The position numbers and the translations under genes were made by a program. This document shows positions 27,137 to 35,301 of a DNA stretch of 64,000 bases, one piece after another; the first letter of the stretch is position 1; each line of letters starts with the position of its first letter. The notes under the pieces were generated by a model that was given only the letters and a program-made list of their open reading frames with translations, made no database searches and had not been told where the DNA came from. Source of the stretch: AC-32 sp963715575 (GTDB lineage Bacteria; Actinomycetota; Thermoleophilia; Gaiellales; Gaiellaceae); contig OY970250.1 in NCBI GenBank assembly GCA_963715575.1, positions 434,001-498,000 on the forward strand, given 5' to 3'.

Positions 27137-28207
27137 TCAGCCCACTTGAATCCGGCCGAAGAGGCCGTCCGCCTCGTCGTTCGGGCCGGCAGTGAAGAAG
27201 AGCGTCCCCGCAGTGCCGTTGCTGCCGCCCTGCGCGAACTGGAGTGCCCAGAGGCCGTCGATCTCGAGCGGCCTGTTGTCGGCGCCGCGCAGCTTGCCGT
27301 CGTGCACGAACGTGTTCGGCGACGCCTCGCGGTACGCGTTGATGTGACCGTCACCGAAGTTCCCGACGAGCAGGTCACCGGCGAACGTGCCGAAGGACGC
27401 CGACGCCATCGCCAGGCCCCACGGCGCGTTCAGCTGGCCGTGACCGTCGATCCCGCCGAGCAGGTTCCCTGACAGGTCGTAGACGTCGACGAGCCCGCGG
27501 CCCTGGCCCGCCTCCTCGTCCTCCGCGTCCTGGTCCTGCCTGGCGTAGGCGACGAAGACGCGGTTCCCGATCACCTGCACGTTGAACGGTGCGAAGTGCT
27601 TGTGCAGTGACGGGTCGACGAAGCCGGTGTTCTTGAGGAGCTTGAAGTTGCTGTCGAACACGTCGATCTTGTTGTTGTGGAAGTCGGCCGCGAAGACCTC
27701 CGGCCCGCTAGGCGCGGTCGCGATCGCCAGGCCCTTGTAGATCGCGCCGGTGGCGGACTGGTCGCCGTCACCGACAATGATCGCGGTGGTGCCCTGCGAA
27801 CCGTTCCAGGCGCGGACGATTCCGTCCTCGCCGTCGAATAGGAACAGCGCCTTTCCGCCGGTCGGCAGGTTGAAGCCGGCGGTGGTGTTGAACACTGTCC
27901 CGGTCGGTCCGCCGGCCACCGAGACGATCAGGCCCTGCTTCACCCCGGCGGAGTTGTACAGCGTCGACTTGTTGGTGCCGTTGTCGGAGACCCACCACGG
28001 CGACGTCGCGCTTGAGGTCAGGCCCCACGCGTTTTGCAGATCCGGGTCGGTCAACGGTGCCAGAGTCGGCTGGTTCGAGACCAGCGGCACGACCGTGTAC
28101 GTGGTCGGCTTCGCGGCACCGAGCGGCGCGGCGAGTACTAGCGCCGCGCCCAGCACGAGCAGCCCAAGGATGGCCCTCGTGCGCGTGGTCAGACGAGCAA
28201 TTCTCAT
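27137..28207 (-). CDS. Secreted TIGR03118-type beta-propeller protein
   Basis: 356 residues from the ATG at 28207; AAAGGAG lies 5-6 nt upstream. Signal peptide about 1-32 (ILGLLVLGAALVLAAPLGAA). The rest is repeated beta-propeller blades with the family phrases DPDLQNAWGL, PWWVSDNGT, FNLPTGGKALFLFDGEDG, NAPWGLAMA and DGLWALQFAQGG. No catalytic motif; function of the family is not known. Confidence 0.88.
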   Translation of the reverse strand: MRIARLTTRTRAILGLLVLGAALVLAAPLGAAKPTTYTVVPLVSNQPTLAPLTDPDLQNAWGLTSSATSPWWVSDNGTNKSTLYNSAGVKQGLIVSVAGGPTGTVFNTTAGFNLPTGGKALFLFDGEDGIVRAWNGSQGTTAIIVGDGDQSATGAIYKGLAIATAPSGPEVFAADFHNNKIDVFDSNFKLLKNTGFVDPSLHKHFAPFNVQVIGNRVFVAYARQDQDAEDEEAGQGRGLVDVYDLSGNLLGGIDGHGQLNAPWGLAMASASFGTFAGDLLVGNFGDGHINAYREASPNTFVHDGKLRGADNRPLEIDGLWALQFAQGGSNGTAGTLFFTAGPNDEADGLFGRIQVG

Positions 28208-28273
28208 CCCCGCTCCTTTCACTCGAACCCTTCAAGTGCGTACCGAGGGAGCGGCGGATCGGTTTTCTGCGAG

Positions 28274-28347
28274 AGCCGGAGGTGGGATTCGAACCCACGA
28301 CCTACGCCTTACAAGGGCGTTGCTCTGACCAGCTGAGCTACTCCGGC
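28274..28347 (-). tRNA. tRNA-Thr (anticodon TGT)
   Basis: Complete cloverleaf on the minus strand: acceptor GCCGGAG/CTCCGGC, D arm GCTC...GAGC, anticodon stem ACGCC/GGCGT around loop CTTGTAA (anticodon TGT), T arm GTGGG-TTCGAAT-CCCAC. CCA is not encoded. It sits 7 bp downstream of clpP. Confidence 0.96.
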
Positions 28348-28354
28348 ACTGCGC

Positions 28355-28954
28355 TCAGCCTAGCGCCGGCCGGCCCTGGAGGACCTCGTCGATCAGGCCG
28401 TACTCGACCGCCTCCGACGCGGTCATGAAGTGGTCGCGGTCGGTGTCGGCGGCGACGCGATCGAGTGGCTGACCGCTGTGGTCGGCCAGGATCTGCTCGA
28501 CGCGCTTCTTCAGGTCGAGCACCTCGCGGGCGCGGATCTCGACGTCGGAGGCCTGGCCGCCGAACTGGCCGGTCCAGACCTGGTGGATCAGGATCTTCGC
28601 GTTCGGCAGCGCGCTGCGCTTGCCCTTCGTGCCCGCGGCGAGCAGGACCGAGCCCATCGACATCGCCGTGCCCACGCAGATCGTGCGGATGTCCGGCTTG
28701 ACGAAGGTCATCGTGTCGTAGATCGCGAGGCCCGCGTAGACGTCGCCGCCGGGCGAGTTCACGTACACGGAGATGTCCTTGTCAGGGTCCTCTGACTCCA
28801 GGTGGAGAAGCTGCGCGACGACGAGGTTCGCCACCTCATCGTCGATCGCGCTCCCGACCATCACGATCCGGTCCTTGAGCAGGCGCGAGTAGATGTCGAA
28901 CGAGCGCTCGCCGCGCGAGGTCTGCTCGACCACCATCGGCACGAGCGGGGTCAC
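28355..28954 (-). CDS. clpP: ATP-dependent Clp protease proteolytic subunit
   Basis: 199 residues; GTG start overlaps the upstream stop (GTGA). Ser-His-Asp triad: Ser in GTAMSMGSVLLA, His in ILIHQVWTG, Asp in AADTDRDHFM. The start region RGERSFDIYSRLLKDRIV is typical. With ClpC (encoded at 53507) or ClpX it forms the Clp protease. Length is normal. It is the last of three coupled genes. Confidence 0.95.
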   Translation of the reverse strand: MTPLVPMVVEQTSRGERSFDIYSRLLKDRIVMVGSAIDDEVANLVVAQLLHLESEDPDKDISVYVNSPGGDVYAGLAIYDTMTFVKPDIRTICVGTAMSMGSVLLAAGTKGKRSALPNAKILIHQVWTGQFGGQASDVEIRAREVLDLKKRVEQILADHSGQPLDRVAADTDRDHFMTASEAVEYGLIDEVLQGRPALG

Positions 28955-29391
28955 GCCGGCACCGCCGTCTCGACCGGCTCGAGCACATGCACCGGGACGC
29001 CGTAGGTCTCGAGCCCCTCGGTTGGCTCGGTGACGGCGGCGGGCACAAAGATCTCGACCGGCCGCGCGCACGCGGCACGCCAGCCGTGCGTGCCCTCGAC
29101 CGTCGCGCCCCAGAGCAGCACGCGCCCGAAGACACGCGACTCGGCGCCGACATCCAGGTAGTGCTCCCACGCGGCGAGCTCGCGGCCGGCGTGGATGCCG
29201 CACTCGCAGGACGGGCTCGGCGCCTCGTGCTCGTGCCGGAAGCAGCTCGCCCGGATCGGCTCGTCCACCGGCCAGCGGTCGCCGTAGAGCACGCTCACGA
29301 GCAGGCCGTCCTCGACGCGCCAGACCTTCCAGCCGACCGCCGGTCGCAGCGCGTCCGCGGCCCACGCCCGCTCGAGCCGGCCGATCCTCAT
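28951..29391 (-). CDS. Unknown protein with CxCG motif, coupled to clpP
   Basis: 146 residues, start ATG overlapping the previous TGA and stop overlapping the clpP GTG. A mixed alpha/beta protein with a central metal-ligand-like patch (RASCFRHEHEAPSPSCECG) containing three Cys and two His. I do not recognise a function. Translation tied on both sides to a DNA-binding protein and ClpP suggests a role in the same regulon. Confidence 0.75.
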   Translation of the reverse strand: MRIGRLERAWAADALRPAVGWKVWRVEDGLLVSVLYGDRWPVDEPIRASCFRHEHEAPSPSCECGIHAGRELAAWEHYLDVGAESRVFGRVLLWGATVEGTHGWRAACARPVEIFVPAAVTEPTEGLETYGVPVHVLEPVETAVPA

Positions 29392-29783
29392 TCCTCTTCG
29401 GCGAGCCACGCGAGGATCGCCTCGCGCGAGAACCGCCACTCCTCTCCCACCTTGCGCCCGGGCAGCTCGCGCCGCTCGGCCAGCTCGACGACGAGCTCCT
29501 CCTCCACCTGCAGCAGGCCCGCGAGCTGGGCGGGCGTCAGGATCTCGAGCTCCTCTGCCGGCCGGAACGAATGCTGGCCCACGCCCCACTCGGCCCGCGC
29601 GCCGCCGAGGGCGCTGAGCATCGTGGGGTTGTCCGGATCGACGTACTGCGCGACCAGCCGTGTGATCAGCTCCCGCTTCGGCGCCCCGAGCGCGTCGGCG
29701 GCCCGGTTCAGCTTCGCCGCGTGCTCCGAAGGAATGCGGACGAACAGCGCCGTCTCGTCGGTCTGCTTCCGCGGCCTCGCCAT
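29388..29783 (-). CDS. DNA-binding protein: RHH-like N-terminus with excisionase-type HTH
   Basis: 131 residues from the ATG at 29783. Residues about 8-48 (ALFVRIPSEHAAKLNRAADA and following) look like a ribbon-helix-helix strand plus two helices; residues about 82-131 (LTPAQLAGLLQVEEELVVEL, then WRFSREAILAWL) look like an excisionase/MerR-type winged helix. The combination is uncommon. Three GATATC sites just upstream could be its own operator. Confidence 0.75.
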   Translation of the reverse strand: MARPRKQTDETALFVRIPSEHAAKLNRAADALGAPKRELITRLVAQYVDPDNPTMLSALGGARAEWGVGQHSFRPAEELEILTPAQLAGLLQVEEELVVELAERRELPGRKVGEEWRFSREAILAWLAEEE

Positions 29784-29787
29784 CGCG

Positions 29788-29812
29788 GATATCAAGATAT
29801 CAGATTGATATC
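29788..29812. promoter_or_regulatory. Three GATATC repeats before the RHH/HTH gene
   Basis: GATATC occurs at 29788, 29796 and 29807 within 25 bp, an AT-rich island in very GC-rich sequence, filling the 28-bp gap between sigH and the regulator gene. Each copy is palindromic. Candidate operator and promoter. Confidence 0.55.
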
Positions 29813-30474
29813 TAGTGCAGCACTTGCCGGGACTGCTGGTGCGCGAGCACCTTGCGCTTCACGCGCTGGAGCGCGTTGTCGATCGTCTTCGTGTCGCAGC
29901 CGAGTCGCTCGGCCATGTCCTCGTAGGACTCGCCTTCGAGGTAGAGCTTGAGCGCGTCGGCTTCGAGCTTCGAGAGCCCGCTGCCGAGCGTGAAGACGAG
30001 GCTCTGCAGCTCCTCGGTCGAGATCACGCACACCGACGGGTCGTCCACCGACGGCCCGGGCAGGGCGTCGCCGAGGGTGCAGTCGCCGTCCGACTCCTGG
30101 CCGGCGGGCGTGTGGCTGAACGAGACGTACGAGTTGAGCGGCGAGTGCTTGAAGCGCGTCGCGGTCTTGATCGCGGTGATGATCTGCCGCGTCACGCAGA
30201 GCTCGGCGAAGCTGCGGAACGACGAGAGCTCCGGGCTGAAGTCACGCACGGCCTTGTAGAGCCCGATCAGGCCCTCCTGGATCAGATCCTCCGAGTCGCC
30301 GCCGGCGAGGAAGTACGAGCTCGCCTTCAGCCGGACGAAGCCGGTGTAGCGGCGGATCAGCTCGTCGAGTGCCTTCTGGTCGCCGTTGCGGGCTCGCATG
30401 ACGAGCTGGAGATCGGCGAGCTCTCGCTGGAGCTTCTGCGGCGTTTGGATCGTCTGGGCGGTCCGAGCGGGCAC
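29812..30474 (-). CDS. sigH: RNA polymerase sigma factor, SigH-like
   Basis: 220 residues from GTG at 30474, preceded by GAGGGGGAG; an upstream frame to 30552 would lie on the promoter and is less likely. Region 2 (DLQLVMRARNGDQKALDELI, DSEDLIQEGLIGLYKAVRDF, SFAELCVTRQIITAIK) and region 4 (LEADALKLYLEGESYEDMAE) are clear. It resembles the sporulation SigH group of Firmicutes and follows yacP as in that phylum. Here it probably controls a stationary-phase or development programme; that is inference. Confidence 0.9.
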   Translation of the reverse strand: MPARTAQTIQTPQKLQRELADLQLVMRARNGDQKALDELIRRYTGFVRLKASSYFLAGGDSEDLIQEGLIGLYKAVRDFSPELSSFRSFAELCVTRQIITAIKTATRFKHSPLNSYVSFSHTPAGQESDGDCTLGDALPGPSVDDPSVCVISTEELQSLVFTLGSGLSKLEADALKLYLEGESYEDMAERLGCDTKTIDNALQRVKRKVLAHQQSRQVLH

Positions 30475-30531
30475 GGCTCCCCCTCGTTCGAGGACGGTGA
30501 GCTGCGAAGCCTCACCCTGAGGTTGAGGATC

Positions 30532-30560
30532 AAGATAGCAAGGTCCCAACACGTTTACAA
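30532..30560 (-). promoter_or_regulatory. sigH promoter TTGTAA-17-TATCTT
   Basis: On the minus strand: -35 TTGTAA (30560-30555), 17-bp spacer, -10 TATCTT (30537-30532). Transcription would begin about 50 nt before the GTG at 30474, leaving room for the ribosome site. Confidence 0.7.
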
Positions 30561-30580
30561 GACTTTGCTGTTTTTCGGAC

Positions 30581-31021
30581 TTAACCGGACCCTTGCCCTC
30601 GGCGGAGCTTCTCTAGTCGTTTTCGCGTCTCTTCGTCCACGCGATCCCGAAGCTGCGATCTTCCCGGGTCCTGGTGACTCGGCTCGTCGAGGTCTTCCAG
30701 GAACGTTCGCGAGCTGCGCTTCTGCACCTCCTGCCCGGAGGTGCCGCGAATCGCCGAGTCGGAGGAGACCAGGCACACGGTCTCGCGCCCGCGGTGCTCG
30801 GCCGCCAGCCGCTCGAGGAGCGCGTCCGCGTGCTCGGCGTACCGCACCTCGAGCGGGCCGTGCACGCGCTCCTCGCCCACGCCGTCGAAGACGAGCACGC
30901 CGCGAGCGCCGTTCAGCGCGACGAAGCTGGCGAGCCGGTCGACGAGCTCGCGCGGATCCTCGAACGGCCCCGCGTGCAGGAGGTTGTAGCCGTCGAACAG
31001 GTAGAGCGTCGGCTCAGCCAC
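30581..31021 (-). CDS. yacP: NYN/PIN-domain RNase, YacP/Rae1 family
   Basis: 146 residues from GTG at 31021, overlapping the end of rlmB by 8 nt. FDGYNLLHAG carries the first catalytic Asp; GVLVFDGVG and VCLVSSDSAIRG carry the others. YacP/Rae1 enzymes cut mRNA at the ribosome. Helical basic tail about 115-146. Position between rlmB and sigH is conserved in Firmicutes. Confidence 0.9.
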   Translation of the reverse strand: MAEPTLYLFDGYNLLHAGPFEDPRELVDRLASFVALNGARGVLVFDGVGEERVHGPLEVRYAEHADALLERLAAEHRGRETVCLVSSDSAIRGTSGQEVQKRSSRTFLEDLDEPSHQDPGRSQLRDRVDEETRKRLEKLRRGQGSG

Positions 31022-31721
31022 CGCGTTGCCGCCTCGCCTCGTACAGCAGCAAAGCCGCCGCGACGCTGACGTTCAGCGACTCGACCTTGCCATGCAGCGG
31101 GATCGAGACGGCGTCGTCGCAGGTTCGCCGCACGAGCGGCCGCAGGCCCTTGCCCTCGGCGCCGAGCACGAAGACCGAGCCGCCCGAGAGGTCGGCCTCC
31201 CACATCGACGTCTCGGCGTCGCCGGCCGCTGCCCAGATCCAGAGCCGCGGGCTCTTGATCTCGGCGAGGTAGCGGGCCAGGTTCTTCACGACCGCGACCG
31301 GCAGGTGCTCGACCGCGCCCGCCGAGGCACGCGCGACCGCGGGCGTGACCCGCGCCGAGTTGTGGGCCGGGAGCACGACGCAGTCCGCGCCCGCGCCGTC
31401 CGCGCTGCGGATCACGGCGCCGAGGTTGCGCGGGTCGGTGACCTAGTCGAGCACGGCGAGCAGCGGCGACTCGCCGGCCGCGAGCTCGTGCGCGTCCGCG
31501 TAGCGGTACGGCTCGACTCGCGCGAGCACGCCCTGGTGGTCCTGGGTGCCGGCCTCGGCGGTCAGCTCGCGCTCCGGCTTCGTGTGGAGGCGAACGCCGG
31601 CCTCCCCCAGCCACGGCTCGGCCTTCTGCGCCCGCTCGGTCGCCCACAGCTCGAGCACCTCGCGGGGCCCGCGCAGCGCCTCGCGCACGGGGCGACGCCC
31701 GTAGACGAGCTCGCTGGTCAC
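31014..31721 (-). pseudogene. rlmB: 23S rRNA 2'-O-methyltransferase RlmB, interrupted by an in-frame amber
   Basis: GTG at 31721 overlaps the cysS stop. The first part (SELVYGRRPVREALRG) is the substrate-binding domain; the frame then meets TAG at 31443-31445, just after LLAVLD, and continues in the same frame with VTDPRNLGAVIRSADGAGAD and the SpoU domain (GAEGKGLRPLVRRTCD, SLNVSVAAALLLYEARR). Relatives have a Gly, Gln or Glu codon at the TAG. One base change explains it. Either an error, a recent mutation or read-through; the rest of the gene is intact. Confidence 0.85.
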
Positions 31722-33005
31722 CGCTTGGGAACGAGCTGAAAGCCGGGCTCGGCGTCCACGTCCCGCACGATCCACCCCGCCGCCTCGATCTCGTCGCGCA
31801 GGCGGTCGCTCGTCTCGAAGTCCTTCTGCGCGCGGGCCTCGAGGCGCGCTCGCGCGAGCTCCTCCAGCTCGGCCGGCGCCGTCGCCACCTCGGCCAGCGA
31901 CTCGAGCCCGAAGATCTCCAGCCCGCGCCGCAGCAGGTCGTGGTCGCGCCAGCCGTGCAGCACCGCCAGCGCTTCGGGCGTGTTGAAGTCGTCGTCCAGG
32001 GCGGCCGCGAAGGCGTCCCAGTCGCCACCCTCGAGCGAGTCGCCGCGGAACACGTTGCGGAAGCTCTCGGCCTGCGCGGCCGCCTGCTCCAGCACCTCGT
32101 CCGAGTAGTCGATCGGCTTGCGCCAGTGGCCGCCGAGGAAGTAGACGAGCAGCGTCTCCCGCCCCCACTCGTCCAGCGCTTCCCGCAGCGACACGAGGTT
32201 GCCGAGCGACTTCGACATCTTCTCGCCTGACAGCCGCAGCATGCCGTTGTGCATCCAGAGCTGCGCGAACCCGTGCCCGAGCGAGCGCGACTGCGCGACC
32301 TCGTTCTCGTGGTGCGGGAAGATCAGGTCGAGCCCGCCGCCGTGGATCTCGAACACCGGCCCGAGGTGCTCCTCCGCCATCGCCGAGCACTCGATGTGCC
32401 AGCCTGGCCGGCCGCGGCCCCAGGGCGAGTCCCACCACGTGTCCTCGCCCTCCTTGTGGCCCTTCCAGAGCGCGAAGTCGCGCGGGTCGTCCTTGCGCTC
32501 GGTCTCCTCGGCTCCTCGACGGGTTACGCGTCGCCTCCTCGTCGCCGTGGCGGCCCGAGAGCCTGCCGTAGTCCGGGAAGCTCGAGACGCGGAAGTAGAC
32601 GTCGCCCTCGGCCGGGTAGGCGTGGCCGCTATCGACGAGCTGCTCGATCATCGCGACGATCTCCGGGATCGACTCGGTCGCCTTCGGCTCGACGTCGGGG
32701 CGGCCAAGGCCCAGGTCGCCGGTGTCCTCGACGTACCAGCCGCTCGCGTCGGCGGCGAGCTTCGCGCTCGCGCCCGGTGCGGCCGCGTAGATCTTGTCGT
32801 TGATGTCGGTGATGTTCTCGGCGAGCTTCACCTCGTAGCCGCTGCCCTCGAGCCAGCGCTTGAGCCACAGCGAGATCACGAACGGGCGCGCGTTGCCGAT
32901 GTGGATCCGCTGGTAGACGGTCGGCCCGCAGAAGTACATCCGGATCGGGCCGGGCGGCGGCGGCAGCTCCTGCAGCTGCCTGGTGGCGGTGTCATAGAGC
33001 CGCAT
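31718..33005 (-). pseudogene. cysS: Cysteinyl-tRNA synthetase with a frameshift
   Basis: ATG at 33005. The N-terminal part has YFCGPTVYQRIHIGNARPF (Zn Cys and HIGH); it runs in frame to YGRLSGRHGDEEATRNPSR, then at about 32516-32524 the protein continues in another frame with GAEETERKDDPRDFALWKG, GWHIECSAMAEEHLGP and KMSKSLGN to the stop at 31718. Adding one base at GTCGAG would restore a normal enzyme. CysRS is essential, so unless another copy exists the shift is most likely a sequencing or assembly error. Overlaps gltX by 14 bp and rlmB by 4. Confidence 0.88.
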
Positions 33006-33969
33006 CGATCCTCCTCAAAGCCTCCTCGCGCGGGAGCGCCGCGACGACCGTCCAGAGCTCCGGGCCGCGGTCGCGTCCGGTGAGCGCGAGCCGCAGCGCG
33101 CGCAGGTTGCCACCGACGGCCTTCAGCTCGCGAATCGTCTCACGTGGCTCGCCGCCGGCGAGCTCCTTGAAGCGCTCGATCGTCGGGCGCGCGTCCTCGG
33201 GGAGCGTGACCGGCTCGGGCTCGAGAATCTGGCGCGCGAACTCACGCGCCTCGTTCAGGTCCCGGGCGCCGCGCAGCGCAGGCGCGAGCTCGAGCGGCGC
33301 GCCGACGCGGGCCGTCAGCTCCTCGTCGGAGAGCGCGCCGATCGCATCGGTGGCCAGGCGCCGGATCCGCGGCAGGTCGTAGTGGACGTCGTGCTTCGGC
33401 AGGCCGAGCTCCTCGAGATACGCGCGGACCGCTTCAGCCGGGATCCCCGCCTCGCGCAGCTGCGCGACCGTCGCCCCCTCGGCGCGCTTGGAGAGCTTCT
33501 TGCCGTCCTCGCCGAGGATCAGGCCGTGGTGGACGAACTCGGGCGGGGTCGCGCCGAGCGCCTCGAACAGCCGCCGGTGCAGCGCCTCGTTCGGGCGGTG
33601 GTCGTTGCCGCGCACGACGTGCGTGATGCCGAAGTCGATGTCGTCCACCACGCTCGCCAGGTGGTAGGTCGGCGAGCCGTCCTCGCGCACGAGCGTGATC
33701 CCGTCGAAGCGCTCGCCGAGCTGCACCGCGGCCTCGAGGTGCCGCTCGCGCCGCTCGCTCTGGCGCACCGGGCCTTCGTCCCACGCGAGCCCGAGCCACT
33801 CGAGGTCGCGCAGCAGCTCCTCCTCGCCGCCGGGCACGTTGCGAGCCGGGTCGGTGTCGTCGATCCGCAGCAGCGACCAGTCGCCCAGCGAACGGTTCGC
33901 AACCGCGCTGAGCGCGTTGCCGACGTGGAGCGAGCCCGTCGGGCTGGGAGCGAAGCGTGTGCGCCTCAT
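32992..33969 (-). CDS. gltX: Glutamyl-tRNA synthetase, compact form
   Basis: 325 residues, against about 470-500 for the usual enzyme. Class I signatures FAPSPTGSLHVGNA and KKLSKRAEG are present with RIDDTDPARN and VVRGNDHRPNEALH. The segment after DEGPVRQSE that normally holds the connective and zinc parts is trimmed, and the anticodon-binding half is shortened. Whether it charges tRNA-Glu alone or also tRNA-Gln is open; it does not resemble the GluQ type because KLSKR and the C-terminal helices are kept. First gene of the gltX-cysS-rlmB-yacP run. Confidence 0.85.
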   Translation of the reverse strand: MRRTRFAPSPTGSLHVGNALSAVANRSLGDWSLLRIDDTDPARNVPGGEEELLRDLEWLGLAWDEGPVRQSERRERHLEAAVQLGERFDGITLVREDGSPTYHLASVVDDIDFGITHVVRGNDHRPNEALHRRLFEALGATPPEFVHHGLILGEDGKKLSKRAEGATVAQLREAGIPAEAVRAYLEELGLPKHDVHYDLPRIRRLATDAIGALSDEELTARVGAPLELAPALRGARDLNEAREFARQILEPEPVTLPEDARPTIERFKELAGGEPRETIRELKAVGGNLRALRLALTGRDRGPELWTVVAALPREEALRRIDAAL

Positions 33970-33976
33970 GGCGCGG

Positions 33977-33982
33977 AATCTA
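33977..33982 (-). promoter_or_regulatory. -10 box TAGATT of gltX
   Basis: TAGATT on the minus strand, 7 nt before the gltX ATG. Its TAG is the stop codon of the S41 peptidase gene. Confidence 0.6.
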
Positions 33983-35254
33983 GCGCCCGGCTCGATACGC
34001 GAGCGCCGCGGAGAGCACCGGGTCGCCGTTGCGGAAGAAGGCCGTCGAGCTGAGCGACACGTGGACCCTGGGCTCGATCCCGGCTCGGGTGTCCGCCGCG
34101 AAGCTCTTCTGCCAGTACACGGTGGCGATGTTGACGTTGACGCCGGCGACCGGCAGGTCGACCCCGGTCGCGTCGCCGTACAGGTTCGGCGCGCCGCCCG
34201 AGGTCTCGCCCACGAAGACGGCGCGCGTGCGCCGCTCGAGCTCGGTGATGAAATTCGCTGCCGCTGAGAAGGTGCTGCGCGAGATCAGCACGACGAGCCG
34301 CCCAGGCCGGTTCACCACCTTCGAGCGGAGCGCGCCGAGCAGCGGTGTGTAGGTGTGGTTGTCGCCGCCGGGATTGAGGCGGACGTCGACGACGACCCGT
34401 CGTACCTTTCGCTGCCGCGCGAGTCGCAAGACCTTCCGTGCCTCCGCATAGGTCGAGCCGGCGACCATGTTGTAGCCGACGAACACGACGCGCCCCCGGT
34501 CGACCGTCGTGACGTAGTGATCCTCGCCGCGGCGGCGCAGGTAGAGCGGCTTCGGGCGCTTCGGCAAGGCGTAGACGAACGAGGGGAAGAGCGGGTGCAT
34601 CAGGCGCAGGTAGGCGGCTGCCGTGAAGGGCGCGAGCGTCACCTGCTGCGGCGCGGCGCCCGGCCGCTGGAGCGTGAACGCCGCCTGGCCGGTGCCCGCG
34701 CGCAGGCCGAGGCCGTGCAGCACCTCGGCCGTCAAGAGGAAGCTCATGAAGCGGTCGTCGCGCGTCGCGTCGTTGTCGCGCGGCACGAGCGGGCGAACCT
34801 GCCGCTCGAGCTCGCCCGCCGGGATGCCGTCGAGCGCCAGCACCTTCGAGCCGACCAGCGACTCCCGCCCCGGCGCGGCGACGACGAACAGGCCGTCGCT
34901 GAACTTGTAGAGGTAGAGCGGAAACAGGTGAAGCACGCGCTGGTGCGCCGAGTCGAGCGGAAAGATGCCCGAGTGGCCGTCACGCTCGCCGAGCAGGCAG
35001 CTGAAGCGCATCAGCTCGACGAGCAGCTGGTCGGGCGAGAGGCCGTCGGCGCGGGCCGCCAGCTCCTCCGCCGCGGCCTGGAACGCGGGCTCCGGCGTCG
35101 CGTGGAAGGGATCGGGGTGAGCGGTCCGGATTCGCTCCATCAGCAGGCGCACGTCGTCCGCTGCGGTCGGCGACGCGGGATGCGCCGGGCCGCTCGCCCC
35201 GGCGGCGACGACCACTGCCCCGGCGAGAATCGTGAGCAGGATCCGTCGCAACAT
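33980..35254 (-). CDS. Secreted S41-family peptidase
   Basis: 424 residues with a signal peptide (about 1-27). An N-terminal helical region precedes a divergent PDZ-like part (VVAAPGRESLVGSKVLAL) and the tail-specific-protease core: DVRLNPGGDNHTY, nucleophile Ser in ISRSTFSAAANF, and VGETSGGAPNLYGD. The layout fits the extracytoplasmic S41 group rather than CtpA with a full PDZ. It diverges from an XRE regulator and shares a 47-bp promoter region with it. Confidence 0.85.
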   Translation of the reverse strand: MLRRILLTILAGAVVVAAGASGPAHPASPTAADDVRLLMERIRTAHPDPFHATPEPAFQAAAEELAARADGLSPDQLLVELMRFSCLLGERDGHSGIFPLDSAHQRVLHLFPLYLYKFSDGLFVVAAPGRESLVGSKVLALDGIPAGELERQVRPLVPRDNDATRDDRFMSFLLTAEVLHGLGLRAGTGQAAFTLQRPGAAPQQVTLAPFTAAAYLRLMHPLFPSFVYALPKRPKPLYLRRRGEDHYVTTVDRGRVVFVGYNMVAGSTYAEARKVLRLARQRKVRRVVVDVRLNPGGDNHTYTPLLGALRSKVVNRPGRLVVLISRSTFSAAANFITELERRTRAVFVGETSGGAPNLYGDATGVDLPVAGVNVNIATVYWQKSFAADTRAGIEPRVHVSLSSTAFFRNGDPVLSAALAYRAGR

Positions 35255-35261
35255 ACGGCTG

Positions 35262-35267
35262 ACTTTA
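35262..35267 (-). promoter_or_regulatory. -10 box TAAAGT of the S41 peptidase gene
   Basis: TAAAGT on the minus strand, 7 nt before the ATG at 35254. It overlaps the palindrome at 35264-35278. Confidence 0.55.
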
Positions 35268-35278
35268 GCACCACTAAA
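35264..35278. promoter_or_regulatory. Palindrome TTTAG-CACCA-CTAAA, candidate XRE operator
   Basis: Perfect 5-bp arms with a 5-nt centre in the 47-bp divergent region; one arm covers the -10 box of the peptidase gene and the other lies 11 bp before the regulator's -10 box. Confidence 0.55.
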
Positions 35279-35289
35279 ACCAATGTGCC

Positions 35290-35295
35290 TACACT
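35290..35295 (+). promoter_or_regulatory. -10 box TACACT of the XRE regulator gene
   Basis: TACACT, 6 nt before the ATG at 35302. Confidence 0.6.
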
Positions 35296-35301
35296 TAAGC
35301 C

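Noticed and set aside
29788..29812. CRISPR or insertion-element end
   Set aside because: Only three 6-bp repeats, no spacer-repeat regularity and no transposase nearby.
30475..30552. Longer N-terminus of the sigma factor
   Set aside because: The extension would cover the TTGTAA-17-TATCTT promoter, while the GTG at 30474 has a strong ribosome site.
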